A DNA stretch of 14,907 nucleotides from Cyclobacteriaceae bacterium (GCA_030589835.1 JAUUZS010000028.1:1-14907); one strand, 5' to 3'; counted from the stretch's first letter, positions 1-7,350 are shown. Numbers and translations: made by a program. Notes: generated from the letters alone by a model not told the origin.

Positions 1-48
1 ATATTCAAATTAATGTAAATGAAATTAACAAATAATCAATATTTAAAT

Positions 49-63
49 CCTGCATAATGCAGG
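49..63. promoter_or_regulatory. 15-bp perfect palindrome upstream of first DUF4097-like gene
   Basis: CCTGCAT and ATGCAGG form a perfect 7-bp inverted repeat around a single A, 23 bases before the chosen start codon at 87 and followed by an A-rich run. It could be an operator, a 5'-leader hairpin or the tail of an upstream terminator; the window starts too close by to decide. An inverted repeat of this size is expected about once by chance in 15 kb, so only its position makes it interesting. Confidence 0.35.
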
Positions 64-86
64 GAAAAAATAAAAATGAAACGAAC

Positions 87-860
87 ATGAAAAAAATTAA
101 TATTATTCTAACGGGCATTATGCTATTCTCCACCACATTTTTATTCGCACAGGAATATAAATTGAAGGTCAGTGGAGCAAAAACTTTAAAATTAATAGAA
201 ATAAACAAGGTAGAAATTGAAGGGTATGATGGCAATGAAATTATGATTACCACAGAAGCCAAATCAAACAGGGATGAGGAGCGTGCCAGGGGATTGACTG
301 CCATTAGCGGTTTGGGACTGACAGATAACTCAGGAATTGGACTATCTGTTGTAGAATCAGGAAATGCTATTGAAGTACAACAACTAGCCAGAAGAAATGA
401 GAACAAATACAAAATAAAAATCCCAAAAAGCGTCAAAGTATATTATGAGCACTCCGGAACAGGAGGCAGTACCTTCAAAGTTTCAAACATAAGTTCAGAA
501 ATTGAAACGTCTTCCATTCATAATGGAATTCACTTAGAAAACGTAACCGGGCCAATGACGATAAATACGGTCCATGGAAAAATAGAAGCCATATTTGCTG
601 ACGTCAACCAAAGCAGCCCAATTTCCATTCTCTCAGTGCATGGCCTGGTAGATGTATCCTTGCCGGCCAATACAAAGGCAAACCTAAAAATGGAATCCAG
701 CTGGGGCGAGTTGCTTTCGGATATGACTATTGAAAGGGACAAAACGGACGATAAACTAAAGAACTATTCGTCAAAAGTCACGGGCAAACTAAATGGTGGT
801 GGTGTGGCATTGCATATTTCATCTACACACAACAACGTGTATTTAAGAACGAAAAAATAA
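87..860 (+). CDS. Exported DUF4097-like beta-repeat protein (paralogue 1)
   Basis: Encodes 257 residues from the ATG at 87. An in-frame ATG at 57 exists, but only the start at 87 puts a signal peptide at the N-terminus: two lysines, a hydrophobic core, and probable cleavage after Ala-Gln at residue 22. The mature part has short beta-strand-like segments with recurring motifs such as NTVHGKIEA and LSVHGLVDV, and ends in NNVYLRTKK. This layout fits the DUF4097 / adhesin-like beta-repeat proteins common in Bacteroidota, whose biochemical role is not established. It is expected in the periplasm or at the cell surface. The next gene is a diverged paralogue, which argues for duplication and possible co-expression. 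The family call is from pattern recognition only; the exported beta-rich nature is more certain than the family name. Confidence 0.75.
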   Translation: MKKINIILTGIMLFSTTFLFAQEYKLKVSGAKTLKLIEINKVEIEGYDGNEIMITTEAKSNRDEERARGLTAISGLGLTDNSGIGLSVVESGNAIEVQQLARRNENKYKIKIPKSVKVYYEHSGTGGSTFKVSNISSEIETSSIHNGIHLENVTGPMTINTVHGKIEAIFADVNQSSPISILSVHGLVDVSLPANTKANLKMESSWGELLSDMTIERDKTDDKLKNYSSKVTGKLNGGGVALHISSTHNNVYLRTKK

Positions 861-888
861 TATTATAAAGGGCCATTTAGATAAGTTA

Positions 889-971
889 AGGCCTGACCGG
901 TTTATAGCTAATATCAACACGAACAAATTTCAAATTTCTCCTAATAATGGGTGGGTAAACCTGTCAGGTCT
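889..971. repeat. Imperfect 16-bp inverted repeat between the two paralogues
   Basis: AGGCCTGACCGGTTTA at 889-904 and TAAACCTGTCAGGTCT at 956-971 are inverted copies matching at 14 of 16 positions, separated by 51 bases. The right arm contains ACCTGTCAGGTC, itself nearly palindromic, which recurs exactly at 6005-6016 in another intergenic region. This looks like a repetitive extragenic palindrome; it could also act as a weak terminator or processing hairpin between genes. It resembles CCTGACAGG palindromes I associate with Bacteroidota intergenic DNA, but that is from memory. Confidence 0.5.
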
Positions 972-996
972 GCTAGTTTCTATAAATTTTAAACGA

Positions 997-1749
997 ATGA
1001 AAAAGATATTCATATTTATGATATTTCTGGCTTCAGTCAGCTTGTGTTTTGCTCAAACAAAAGTTTCAAAACGCTATGAAGTCAATATCAATCAGCAAAT
1101 AAAACTGCAATTTGACGATGCCAATATCATCAACATCGTCGGATGGGAAGAGAATCATATTTCCATTGTTGCACGTGTCAGCATAAACAACAACCAACAA
1201 AATGATGCCTTTCAGTTTGAAGAAAGCACAGACAATGGCACAAAAAGCATTGCAGGTTTTATCAAAGACAAAGGAACCCTTCCGAAAGTTATCCGGATAA
1301 AAAAAGGGGATGAGATTTTTACATTTGATACCGATGACTGGAACAGCCCAGAAATTCAGGAATTCTATTCCACCCATGGCAAAGAAGGAATTGAGTGGAC
1401 TTCTCATGGCCTCTCCAGGGAAATAAACCTAATCATTAAATTGCCTCAACGATCAGACCTAATGATCACATCAAAACATGGAATTATTGAATTGGAAAAC
1501 ATGTTAGGCAAAGTAGAAGCAAATTCTGTCCATGGTGGGATTGACCTTACTGTTGATGAAAAAATGAAAGGAAAACTCAATGTCAAGACAAAATGGGGGA
1601 ACATTTATTCTAATGTAAACCTGGAAATTGACAAAGAGCAATCCTCAGACAGGGACTGGAACAAGCTGACAGCCACTATAAATGGCGGTAATGGATCTTC
1701 CATTAGCTTGGAATCGCGGCATGCAAATGTATATTTGCGCAATAAATAA
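997..1749 (+). CDS. Exported DUF4097-like beta-repeat protein (paralogue 2)
   Basis: Encodes 250 residues starting with a clear signal peptide (residues 1-20, cleavage near Phe-Ala-Gln). The C-terminal half parallels the preceding gene: SKHGIIELENM, NSVHGGIDLTVDE, KWGNIYSNVNLEID and a final HANVYLRNK match corresponding segments there. The middle (about residues 70-130) is more charged and is not obviously shared. It most likely belongs to the same DUF4097-like family of exported beta-rich proteins of unknown role. It lies 136 bases downstream of its paralogue on the same strand, with an inverted repeat in the gap, so it may be co-transcribed or separately controlled. It converges on the esterase gene. 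Confidence 0.75.
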   Translation: MKKIFIFMIFLASVSLCFAQTKVSKRYEVNINQQIKLQFDDANIINIVGWEENHISIVARVSINNNQQNDAFQFEESTDNGTKSIAGFIKDKGTLPKVIRIKKGDEIFTFDTDDWNSPEIQEFYSTHGKEGIEWTSHGLSREINLIIKLPQRSDLMITSKHGIIELENMLGKVEANSVHGGIDLTVDEKMKGKLNVKTKWGNIYSNVNLEIDKEQSSDRDWNKLTATINGGNGSSISLESRHANVYLRNK

Positions 1750-1874
1750 TGCTGTTTTCAAGAGAAATGTGAATTAGGAATCTTTCATAGGTTCCGTTTC
1801 CATTGTTCCAATAAGGTCATGCGGTGCTCAGAAAAATCATGCATCGTATGCTACAACATCAATTTATCAGCCGA

Positions 1875-2711
1875 TCATTTGGGGAATTTCATAATATACT
1901 CCCTCAAAATGTAAAATGCTGGCTTTGCCATTTGGCCATGATTAAATCCATCCAGCTCGTAAAGCACGGTATTTTCATGGCCAATAACTTTCATCATTCG
2001 GTACATATAGGCATTTTCTTCATACCTGCCGAGCATCTCCAACTCCCGATCACCGGTGATCAATATCAGTGGAGGCGCATCTTTCCGTATATGATGTATT
2101 GGCGCCATTTCATCGACCACCACTTGAGTGCCATCAATACCCCGCTCTTCCCGTACAGTAAAATGAGTTATGGTATGCCCACTAAATGGCAATAATGCAG
2201 CAATAGCATTCGCATCAATATCATACACTTTCAAATACGATTTATCGAGGCCGATCATGCTCGCAAGATAGCCACCCGCCGAATGTCCCGAAACAAAAAT
2301 TTTACCGGGATCTCCTCCATATTTCTCAATATTTTCAAAAACCCATGATGCAGCAGCAGCGGCATCTTCAATATATGCCGGACTTTTAATTTTTGGGTAG
2401 AATCGATAATTCACCGCAACAATGGCAAAGCCGCTTTCTTTCAGTGTTTCAGGAATAAATTTATTGCCCACCTTAAGGCCTCCACCATGAAACCACACTA
2501 CGGTACTAAAATCCGCTTTGTTTTCAGGATAGTAAATATCCAACCTGCACCGTTCCTTCATATAATCAGTAAGCTCTCCTTGACGATAAAGAATTTCATT
2601 TTCCTGAGCATAGCTAGTCTTTTCCCCGGTTTGCTGAGTATAACCAATAACTGGCAGAAAAAAGAAAACCAGAGCAATGAGATATACAAAAGGTATAGAT
2701 TTGTTTTTCAT
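1875..2711 (-). CDS. Exported alpha/beta-hydrolase, carboxylesterase type
   Basis: Encodes 278 residues with an N-terminal signal peptide (about 1-26, ending Gly-Tyr-Thr-Gln-Gln), so the enzyme acts outside the cytoplasm. The alpha/beta-hydrolase signature is complete: oxyanion-hole HGGG at 75-78, NYR at 101-103, nucleophile elbow GHSAGG with Ser144, probable acid Asp221 in TGDRE, and catalytic His258 in GFNHG. HGGG plus GHSAGG is typical of hormone-sensitive-lipase-like and BD-FAE-like esterases that cleave carboxylic esters, including acyl or feruloyl groups on polysaccharides. Substrate cannot be read from sequence, and no carbohydrate-active genes lie beside it. It is transcribed away from the efflux genes and converges on the paralogue at 997-1749. 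Catalytic residues are inferred from motif position. Confidence 0.88.
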   Translation of the reverse strand: MKNKSIPFVYLIALVFFFLPVIGYTQQTGEKTSYAQENEILYRQGELTDYMKERCRLDIYYPENKADFSTVVWFHGGGLKVGNKFIPETLKESGFAIVAVNYRFYPKIKSPAYIEDAAAAASWVFENIEKYGGDPGKIFVSGHSAGGYLASMIGLDKSYLKVYDIDANAIAALLPFSGHTITHFTVREERGIDGTQVVVDEMAPIHHIRKDAPPLILITGDRELEMLGRYEENAYMYRMMKVIGHENTVLYELDGFNHGQMAKPAFYILREYIMKFPK

Positions 2712-2799
2712 AGCGTTTAAGGTAATTACAAAATGGAATTTATGATTAATTATTTCAATGTTGAAATATAAGCTAATCTGTTCCGTTTTTATATGAATG

Positions 2800-2809
2800 T
2801 TAACGTTAA
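2800..2809. promoter_or_regulatory. TTAACGTTAA palindrome, operator candidate
   Basis: A perfect 10-bp palindrome with a central CG, six bases upstream of the -7-like TATTTTTG. A, T-rich palindromes with a central CG resemble LacI-family operators. No regulator gene lies in the window, so the assignment is only suggestive. Confidence 0.35.
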
Positions 2810-2815
2810 TCTAAG

Positions 2816-2823
2816 TATTTTTG
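2816..2823 (+). promoter_or_regulatory. TAnnTTTG-like -7 element (TATTTTTG)
   Basis: Matches the Bacteroidota -7 consensus TAnnTTTG and faces the adaptor gene. No TTG-type -33 element is seen at the usual 17-23 base spacing, so the match is partial. If used, the transcript would have a leader of over 200 bases containing the hairpin at 2856-2891. Confidence 0.25.
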
Positions 2824-2855
2824 CACAAAAAATGATGTGCCGGACAATTGAATTT

Positions 2856-2891
2856 ATAAACAGATTTTCTTTCGTAAAAAAATCTGTTTAT
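2856..2891. promoter_or_regulatory. Perfect 13-bp stem hairpin in divergent region
   Basis: ATAAACAGATTTT (2856-2868) and AAAATCTGTTTAT (2879-2891) are perfect inverted copies around a 10-base loop. Three further A-T pairs can form inside the loop if C2869 is bulged. Because the flanking genes diverge, no terminator is needed here; an operator or a leader structure is more likely. Confidence 0.6.
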
Positions 2892-2956
2892 CATTTCTCA
2901 CAATCCATAGTTCATCATTTATGTTGACTTCGGTGACCTATATTTTTTAGGTATAA

Positions 2957-2964
2957 TATTTTTG
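2957..2964 (+). promoter_or_regulatory. TATTTTTG, alternative -7 element for adaptor gene
   Basis: A second exact TAnnTTTG match, about 97 bases before the adaptor start. The nearest TTG (2924-2926) is 30 bases away, longer than the usual spacing, so promoter activity is uncertain. Confidence 0.25.
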
Positions 2965-3060
2965 AATACTGTTTAAATATAAAAAATGAACAGTAATTAA
3001 AATGCAGATAAGTTCTTTTTCTCTTTGAAGCATTTTTATTTGAGGTGTAGAGCAGAATAA

Positions 3061-4278
3061 ATGAATATCATGACAAAAGTTTTAGTCTGGACAATTTCAA
3101 TCCTAATCTTAGGGGCAATCATTGCTGCCATTATCTGGAAGAATCCACTCACTCCAACAGTCAATTCAGGAGCTATTGAAACTGCCAAAGTAGAAATAGG
3201 AACAGTATCGATCACTGTGCCTGCAAAAGGTATAGTAGAACCAGAAAGCGAAGTATTGTTGCTAAGCCCTGCATCGTCTTTGATTGTTTCCATTCAAAAT
3301 GCGGTAGGAAGCAAGGTTACCAAAGGTGATGTGATATTAAGGCTTGATTCCAAACCGATCCTGGATAAAATCGAAAACATAGAAGATCAAATAGAGGTAA
3401 AATACAACAATCTTGATAAAACACGCCTTAGTGCAAAAAACGTTCGCGTAGATTTGGATTACAATGTAGAAGTGAAAAAACTGAAAATCAGCTCCATAAA
3501 ATCAGAGCACGTTGACCAGGAGCAACTGCTTGAGGTAGGGGGTATATCACCTGCAAAACACGAAAAAACAAAGCAGGAACTCACTTTAGCTGAAAAAGAC
3601 CTTGAAACCCTGCTGACCAAAAACAACATCAGGCTAAAGCAACTGGCAGCGGAAGAAAAAGGGCTTTTACTTCAAATAGATATCCAGCAAAAAGAACTCG
3701 ATCAACAGCGTGAATTACTAAATAAAATGGTAATCAGAGCGCCGTCTTCAGGAATTATTTTGGAATTAAATGGAAATGAGGGCGAAAAAGTGAATACAGA
3801 TAGGTTGTTGGTTCGTATGTCTGATCTATCTACGTTTAAATTAACAGCCTCTATTGAAGATGTACATGGCGATGTCACAAAAACCGGCAGAGGCGTTTTC
3901 GCAATGATCGATGGGGAGAAGCTCACGGGAAAAATCGGCACCATTAGTCCATCCATAAAGGATGGGAAAATTGAGTTCGACGTTTTTCTTGACCAGAGCG
4001 ATTTTTACAAGTTAAGGCCCAACATGTCTATTGATTTACTGGTAATCCAAACACAAAAAGATAGTGTGCGACGAATTAAAAAAGGACCGGCTTTTGGCAA
4101 AACAAACACGCATGATGTATATACCATAGAATCAGGAAAGGCCTTTCTGAAAAAGGTGCGTACCGGACTGTCGGGGAATGACTATTTGGAAATTGAAGAT
4201 GGGGTGGAATTGGGAGACGAATTAATTATTTCTGATATCTCATCATTGAGAAAGCTAAAGGAAATAGAAATAAATTAA
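3061..4278 (+). CDS. Membrane-fusion / periplasmic adaptor protein (HlyD-MacA type)
   Basis: Encodes 405 residues from ATG 3061; Met4 at 3070 is an alternative start. Residues 8-25 form one membrane anchor. A biotinyl-lipoyl half motif follows (about 70-96, with GSKVTKGDVILRLDS), then a long charged helical hairpin (about 100-222), the second lipoyl half (IRAPSSGIILELNGNEGEKV, 225-244), a beta-barrel domain (about 255-330) and a membrane-proximal domain to the C-terminus. This is the classic order of adaptors that bridge an inner-membrane pump (ABC or RND) to a TolC channel. The next gene on the same strand is a TolC-type protein, supporting one export unit. No pump gene is present in the gap or elsewhere in the window, so transporter class and substrate are unknown. 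Confidence 0.88.
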   Translation: MNIMTKVLVWTISILILGAIIAAIIWKNPLTPTVNSGAIETAKVEIGTVSITVPAKGIVEPESEVLLLSPASSLIVSIQNAVGSKVTKGDVILRLDSKPILDKIENIEDQIEVKYNNLDKTRLSAKNVRVDLDYNVEVKKLKISSIKSEHVDQEQLLEVGGISPAKHEKTKQELTLAEKDLETLLTKNNIRLKQLAAEEKGLLLQIDIQQKELDQQRELLNKMVIRAPSSGIILELNGNEGEKVNTDRLLVRMSDLSTFKLTASIEDVHGDVTKTGRGVFAMIDGEKLTGKIGTISPSIKDGKIEFDVFLDQSDFYKLRPNMSIDLLVIQTQKDSVRRIKKGPAFGKTNTHDVYTIESGKAFLKKVRTGLSGNDYLEIEDGVELGDELIISDISSLRKLKEIEIN

Positions 4279-4394
4279 GGGACATTCAGATAGATTTCGT
4301 GAGACAGGCAGGCCTTAAATTGCGGTAAAGGAACACCTTAGCATGGCAACAATCTTCTGCCGGGCCAGGCAAGATTTCATGATATTTATGATGA

Positions 4395-4409
4395 AATGAG
4401 CAGCTCATT
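4395..4409. promoter_or_regulatory. 15-bp perfect palindrome upstream of TolC-type gene
   Basis: AATGAGC and GCTCATT are perfect inverted copies around a single A, ending 51 bases before the TolC-type start. It lies in the 182-base gap after the adaptor gene. It could be an operator for a promoter of its own or an mRNA hairpin tuning the downstream gene. A repeat of this size is expected about once by chance per window. Confidence 0.35.
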
Positions 4410-4460
4410 CCAGGGATGATTAACATCTGCACGTAGTAATGTTCCGATAAAATAAAAGGT

Positions 4461-5948
4461 ATGAAAAAGAGTAGTGTATTTTTTCTCATTTTTACAGGAT
4501 TACTAATAGGGCATGTCAATGCTCAAAGTTTAGAGAAACCAACAAAATTAACGTTACAAGGTGTTATTGACCTTGCTATTGAGCAATCCCCATCAATCAA
4601 ATACTATCAAAACCGTAATGTAAATTACTATTGGAGGTGGAAAAACTTCAGAGCCAATTTCAGGCCACAACTGGGTTTAGAAGGAAATATCCCTTCATAT
4701 AACAATGAAAACACTCCGGTCACCCAAGAGGATGGAAGTATTAATTTTGTACAGGTTCAACAACTTAATACCAATGCAACAGTAGCTTTAACTCAAATTA
4801 TCCCACAAACAGGAACCCGAATATATGGCGCTTCCACTTTATTGAGGGCACAAGATTATATTCTGGATACCGTAAAATGGTCAGGCAGTCCTTTTTATAT
4901 AGGCTTCAATCAACCTCTGTTTGCCTACAATTACTGGAAATGGGCACAAAAAACAGAGCCCCTAGTATTTGAAGAATCACAAAAAAGGTATATAGAATCG
5001 GTAGAGTTAGTGTCATATTATTCTGCCATTCGTTTTTTTACCTATTTACAAATTCAAACAAATTACAACCTTGCTACCAGCAATTTGAAAAACAGTGAGG
5101 CCAATCTCAAAATTGCCGAGGTAAAAAGAAGATTGGGACAGATTTCGGAAAATGATTATTCACGAATTAAGCTATCGGTATTAAATGCCAAAAAATCGTT
5201 GAATAAATCTGACATGGACCTTAAAAATGCGGACTTCTCCTTAAAATCCTATATTGGCATGGATCAAAATACCAACATAGAATTAAACATCCCTCTGAAT
5301 ATGTCCCTTTTCTTTATTGATTCTGAGAAAGCACTGAAGGAAACTCTTGAAAACAGGAAAGAGGGACCTGAATTTGAAAGGAGGCTGATATCTGCCGATA
5401 GAGATTTGGTACGTGCAAAAAAAAGCACCGGACTTAGAACCACCTTGAGCGGGAGTATAGGAACTACCAAAAGCGCAGGTTCAATGGCCGGAGTATATCA
5501 AGAAACTGAAAAACAGCGGACAGTAAATTTATCACTTAATATCCCTATACTAGATTGGGGAAAATCTGCTTCAGCTGTAAAATTAGCAGAATCACGAAGG
5601 GAGTTGACCATTTATGGTGTAGAAAGGGAAAAGTTGGATTTTGAACGTAGTATCATCGTGCAGGTAGAGAAATTCAACCTGCTGGAAACCCAAATGGAAA
5701 CTGCAAAAGAAGCTGATAAAGTAGCTGGAAATGGGTACCTGATTTCCTTAAAGAAATTTCAGAATGGTGAAATCAGCATCACAGATCTTAACATCTCCCT
5801 GGCAGAGCGTGAAAAAGGAAAACGTGATTACATCGCCTCACTCGAAGATTATTGGCAATCCTATTACTATATCAGGACACTGACTTTATATGATTTTGAA
5901 TTAAACCAAAAAATCAACTATTCCAACCCCTCACTTTCATCAAACTAA
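4461..5948 (+). CDS. TolC-family outer-membrane efflux protein
   Basis: Encodes 495 residues with a signal peptide (about 1-22, ending Val-Asn-Ala-Gln) and a preceding AAAAGGT that may serve as ribosome binding site. The body fits two tandem TolC-type repeats. An early helix (LTLQGVIDLAIEQSP) opens the family pattern, followed by aromatic beta-barrel stretches (about 75-165). Long polar helices (about 195-270) with SEANLKIAEVKRRLGQISEND are typical of the periplasmic tunnel. The pattern recurs in the second half (about 350-470), including LNIPILDWGKSASAVKLAESRR and FQNGEISITDLNIS. Such trimers form the outer-membrane channel of tripartite exporters. It lies 182 bases after the adaptor gene and presumably works with it. 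Length is normal for the family. Confidence 0.9.
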   Translation: MKKSSVFFLIFTGLLIGHVNAQSLEKPTKLTLQGVIDLAIEQSPSIKYYQNRNVNYYWRWKNFRANFRPQLGLEGNIPSYNNENTPVTQEDGSINFVQVQQLNTNATVALTQIIPQTGTRIYGASTLLRAQDYILDTVKWSGSPFYIGFNQPLFAYNYWKWAQKTEPLVFEESQKRYIESVELVSYYSAIRFFTYLQIQTNYNLATSNLKNSEANLKIAEVKRRLGQISENDYSRIKLSVLNAKKSLNKSDMDLKNADFSLKSYIGMDQNTNIELNIPLNMSLFFIDSEKALKETLENRKEGPEFERRLISADRDLVRAKKSTGLRTTLSGSIGTTKSAGSMAGVYQETEKQRTVNLSLNIPILDWGKSASAVKLAESRRELTIYGVEREKLDFERSIIVQVEKFNLLETQMETAKEADKVAGNGYLISLKKFQNGEISITDLNISLAEREKGKRDYIASLEDYWQSYYYIRTLTLYDFELNQKINYSNPSLSSN

Positions 5949-6004
5949 GAAATTGTTATAAAAACAGCACTCAGTAAATCACCATGTTGCCGGGAATAAT
6001 GCCT

Positions 6005-6016
6005 ACCTGTCAGGTC
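6005..6016. repeat. ACCTGTCAGGTC, second intergenic copy
   Basis: Exact 12-base copy of the core at 959-970, in the convergent gap between the TolC-type gene and the lipoprotein gene. The ACCTG/CAGGT arms around one T make it self-complementary. No partner arm is seen nearby, so it would be a decayed or single copy. Confidence 0.4.
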
Positions 6017-6080
6017 ATAAGAAATTTCAAAGATTGTCGTGGAGAGCGTAGAGAAGAATGGGCTGCCTGAGGTAAAGAGA

Positions 6081-6692
6081 TTACGGCTCTTCGTCAGAGT
6101 CTTCCTCTTCAGATGGGTCTGTGGTTGATTTTCTATTCTTCTTTCCAAATAACCCAAATTTCTTTTTCTTTTCTTGAATCTCACCATCTTCCGGTTCATC
6201 ATCAGAAATAAGTGGCTCTTCTTTTAAATCTTCTTTCAATTTGTCTTGCGGATCAGATCTTTGGGGCATGAATTTTCCGAAATGATGTAAGTAAATCATT
6301 TGATCAATATTCTGAAAATCATTATTGGGTTGATTATGAACAATGATGGAGATGGAGTCAATGCTATAGATTGAATCTGACTTCGGGTATGCCTTTTTAA
6401 ACAGATCCATAGGATCTTCAATTTTTTTATAAATTGAGTTCGTAGATATAATCCGCATTTCATCTACTTTTTCCTTATAGGGAATATTCTTCGCTATACC
6501 ATATTTTTCTTTTTCGATATCCCAATTTTTCCTGGGCAACGAATCAGTGCCAAACAATGAAAATGTTTTTTTGGTCTCATCGACATCGAGAATAAAATAA
6601 GAATGGTACGCAGGACAAACCACCTTGTGGGAGCAAGATGAAATATATGCGGTTGATACAATTATAAATATATAAGCTATTATCCCTCTCAT
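6081..6692 (-). CDS. Predicted lipoprotein of unknown function
   Basis: Encodes 203 residues. The N-terminus has a hydrophobic stretch ending in Ile-Ser-Ser-Cys20, a reasonable lipobox, so the mature protein is probably a membrane-anchored lipoprotein. The middle has a compact segment CPAYHSYFILDVDETKK followed by FSLFGTDSLPR, which looks like a conserved core. The last 50 residues are low-complexity: an acidic stretch, the basic block EKKKKFGLFGKKNRKS, and a terminal Glu/Asp/Ser run. I do not recognise a function. Proteins of this shape occur as hypotheticals in Cytophagales, as far as I recall. A promoter-like element lies immediately upstream, so it may be transcribed independently of the MmcQ-like gene 196 bases upstream. 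Confidence 0.75.
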   Translation of the reverse strand: MRGIIAYIFIIVSTAYISSCSHKVVCPAYHSYFILDVDETKKTFSLFGTDSLPRKNWDIEKEKYGIAKNIPYKEKVDEMRIISTNSIYKKIEDPMDLFKKAYPKSDSIYSIDSISIIVHNQPNNDFQNIDQMIYLHHFGKFMPQRSDPQDKLKEDLKEEPLISDDEPEDGEIQEKKKKFGLFGKKNRKSTTDPSEEEDSDEEP

Positions 6693-6705
6693 TGTGTTGT
6701 TGTCG

Positions 6706-6736
6706 CAAATATCAACTTTTTATTAACATGCCAAAA
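6706..6736 (-). promoter_or_regulatory. Bacteroidota-type promoter candidate for lipoprotein gene
   Basis: On the minus strand TTTTG (6736-6732) is followed after 18 bases by GATATTTG (6713-6706), a 7 of 8 match to TAnnTTTG. The spacing fits the known 17-23 base range. It would place the transcript start a few bases before the ATG at 6692, giving a very short leader. Confidence 0.4.
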
Positions 6737-6888
6737 TCCATGTGCTTTTTTTTGAGATTAAACATTTTAATAACCTCTTTACTATAATATTATTCTGCTT
6801 TGACATAAAAAGAATGGACAACCGAAGAATTAGCTCCGCTAAACATCTCACCTTTATCCAATTTGATGAACTATTGTAACCTCAATTA

Positions 6889-7245
6889 TTAATTAATATT
6901 CTGAAGTTCTATTTTTAATATCCGCGGAAGTTTCATTACCACCAAATCATATGAATGGTTTATAAGATTTCGCATCATATCCTCGGATATCGATCCGTCT
7001 AAAGCAACGGTATTCCAGTGTTTTTTACTCATATGATAACCAGGGAGAATTGCAGGATATTTTTCCCGTAATTCAATTGCCCTTTCCGGATCACATTTCA
7101 GATTTATACTTTTAAACTGATCTATATTAGTCAATGCAAACATTTTGCCCATAACCTTAAATACCAATGTTTCTTCATCAAAAGGGAATTCCTCTGTTAC
7201 GCCCCCTTTCGACAAACAAAAATCTCTAAATGATTCGATATCCAT
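6889..7245 (-). CDS. MmcQ/YjbR family protein
   Basis: Encodes 118 residues matching the MmcQ/YjbR pattern along its full length: an N-terminal helix with FRDFCLSKGGVTEEFPFD, a strand pair LVFKVMGKMFALTN, then INLKCDPERAIELREKYPAI, the hallmark GYHMSKKHWNTVALDG (69-84) and a C-terminal helix ending in the Leu-Pro-Arg region. The family has a CyaY-like, DNA-binding-like fold; its cellular role is poorly defined and no catalytic residues are recognised. It is a small cytoplasmic protein with no signal peptide. It lies 105 bases downstream of ispG on the same strand. The family assignment is strong; a function is not offered. Confidence 0.92.
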   Translation of the reverse strand: MDIESFRDFCLSKGGVTEEFPFDEETLVFKVMGKMFALTNIDQFKSINLKCDPERAIELREKYPAILPGYHMSKKHWNTVALDGSISEDMMRNLINHSYDLVVMKLPRILKIELQNIN

Positions 7246-7350
7246 TAAAATAATGATTTCGTGTCGATGAGAAAACCCATCTGAATTACAAACTTGTTCA
7301 AGGAATTATTGTTTATCCCTATGACCGATTCTTTATGTCCTGCCATTACT

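Larger units (their letters stand above)
2712..3060. other. Divergent intergenic control region (349 bp)
   Basis: This very AT-rich gap separates the divergent esterase and adaptor genes. It contains a 10-bp palindrome (2800-2809), two plus-strand copies of TATTTTTG (2816-2823 and 2957-2964) and a long hairpin (2856-2891). No credible coding sequence was seen. Promoters for both flanking genes are expected here. Confidence 0.7.

Noticed and set aside
5..436. 143-residue open frame on the minus strand
   Set aside because: It lies antisense over the first DUF4097-like gene, is dominated by Ser/Leu/Ile/Phe from reverse reading, and has no recognisable motif.
1824..2195. 123-residue open frame on the plus strand
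   Set aside because: Antisense to the esterase, whose catalytic motifs are complete in the other strand.
4286..4519. 77-residue minus-strand frame covering the adaptor to TolC gap
   Set aside because: It begins inside the TolC signal-peptide region, has many cysteines and histidines without pattern, and shows no gene-like start context.
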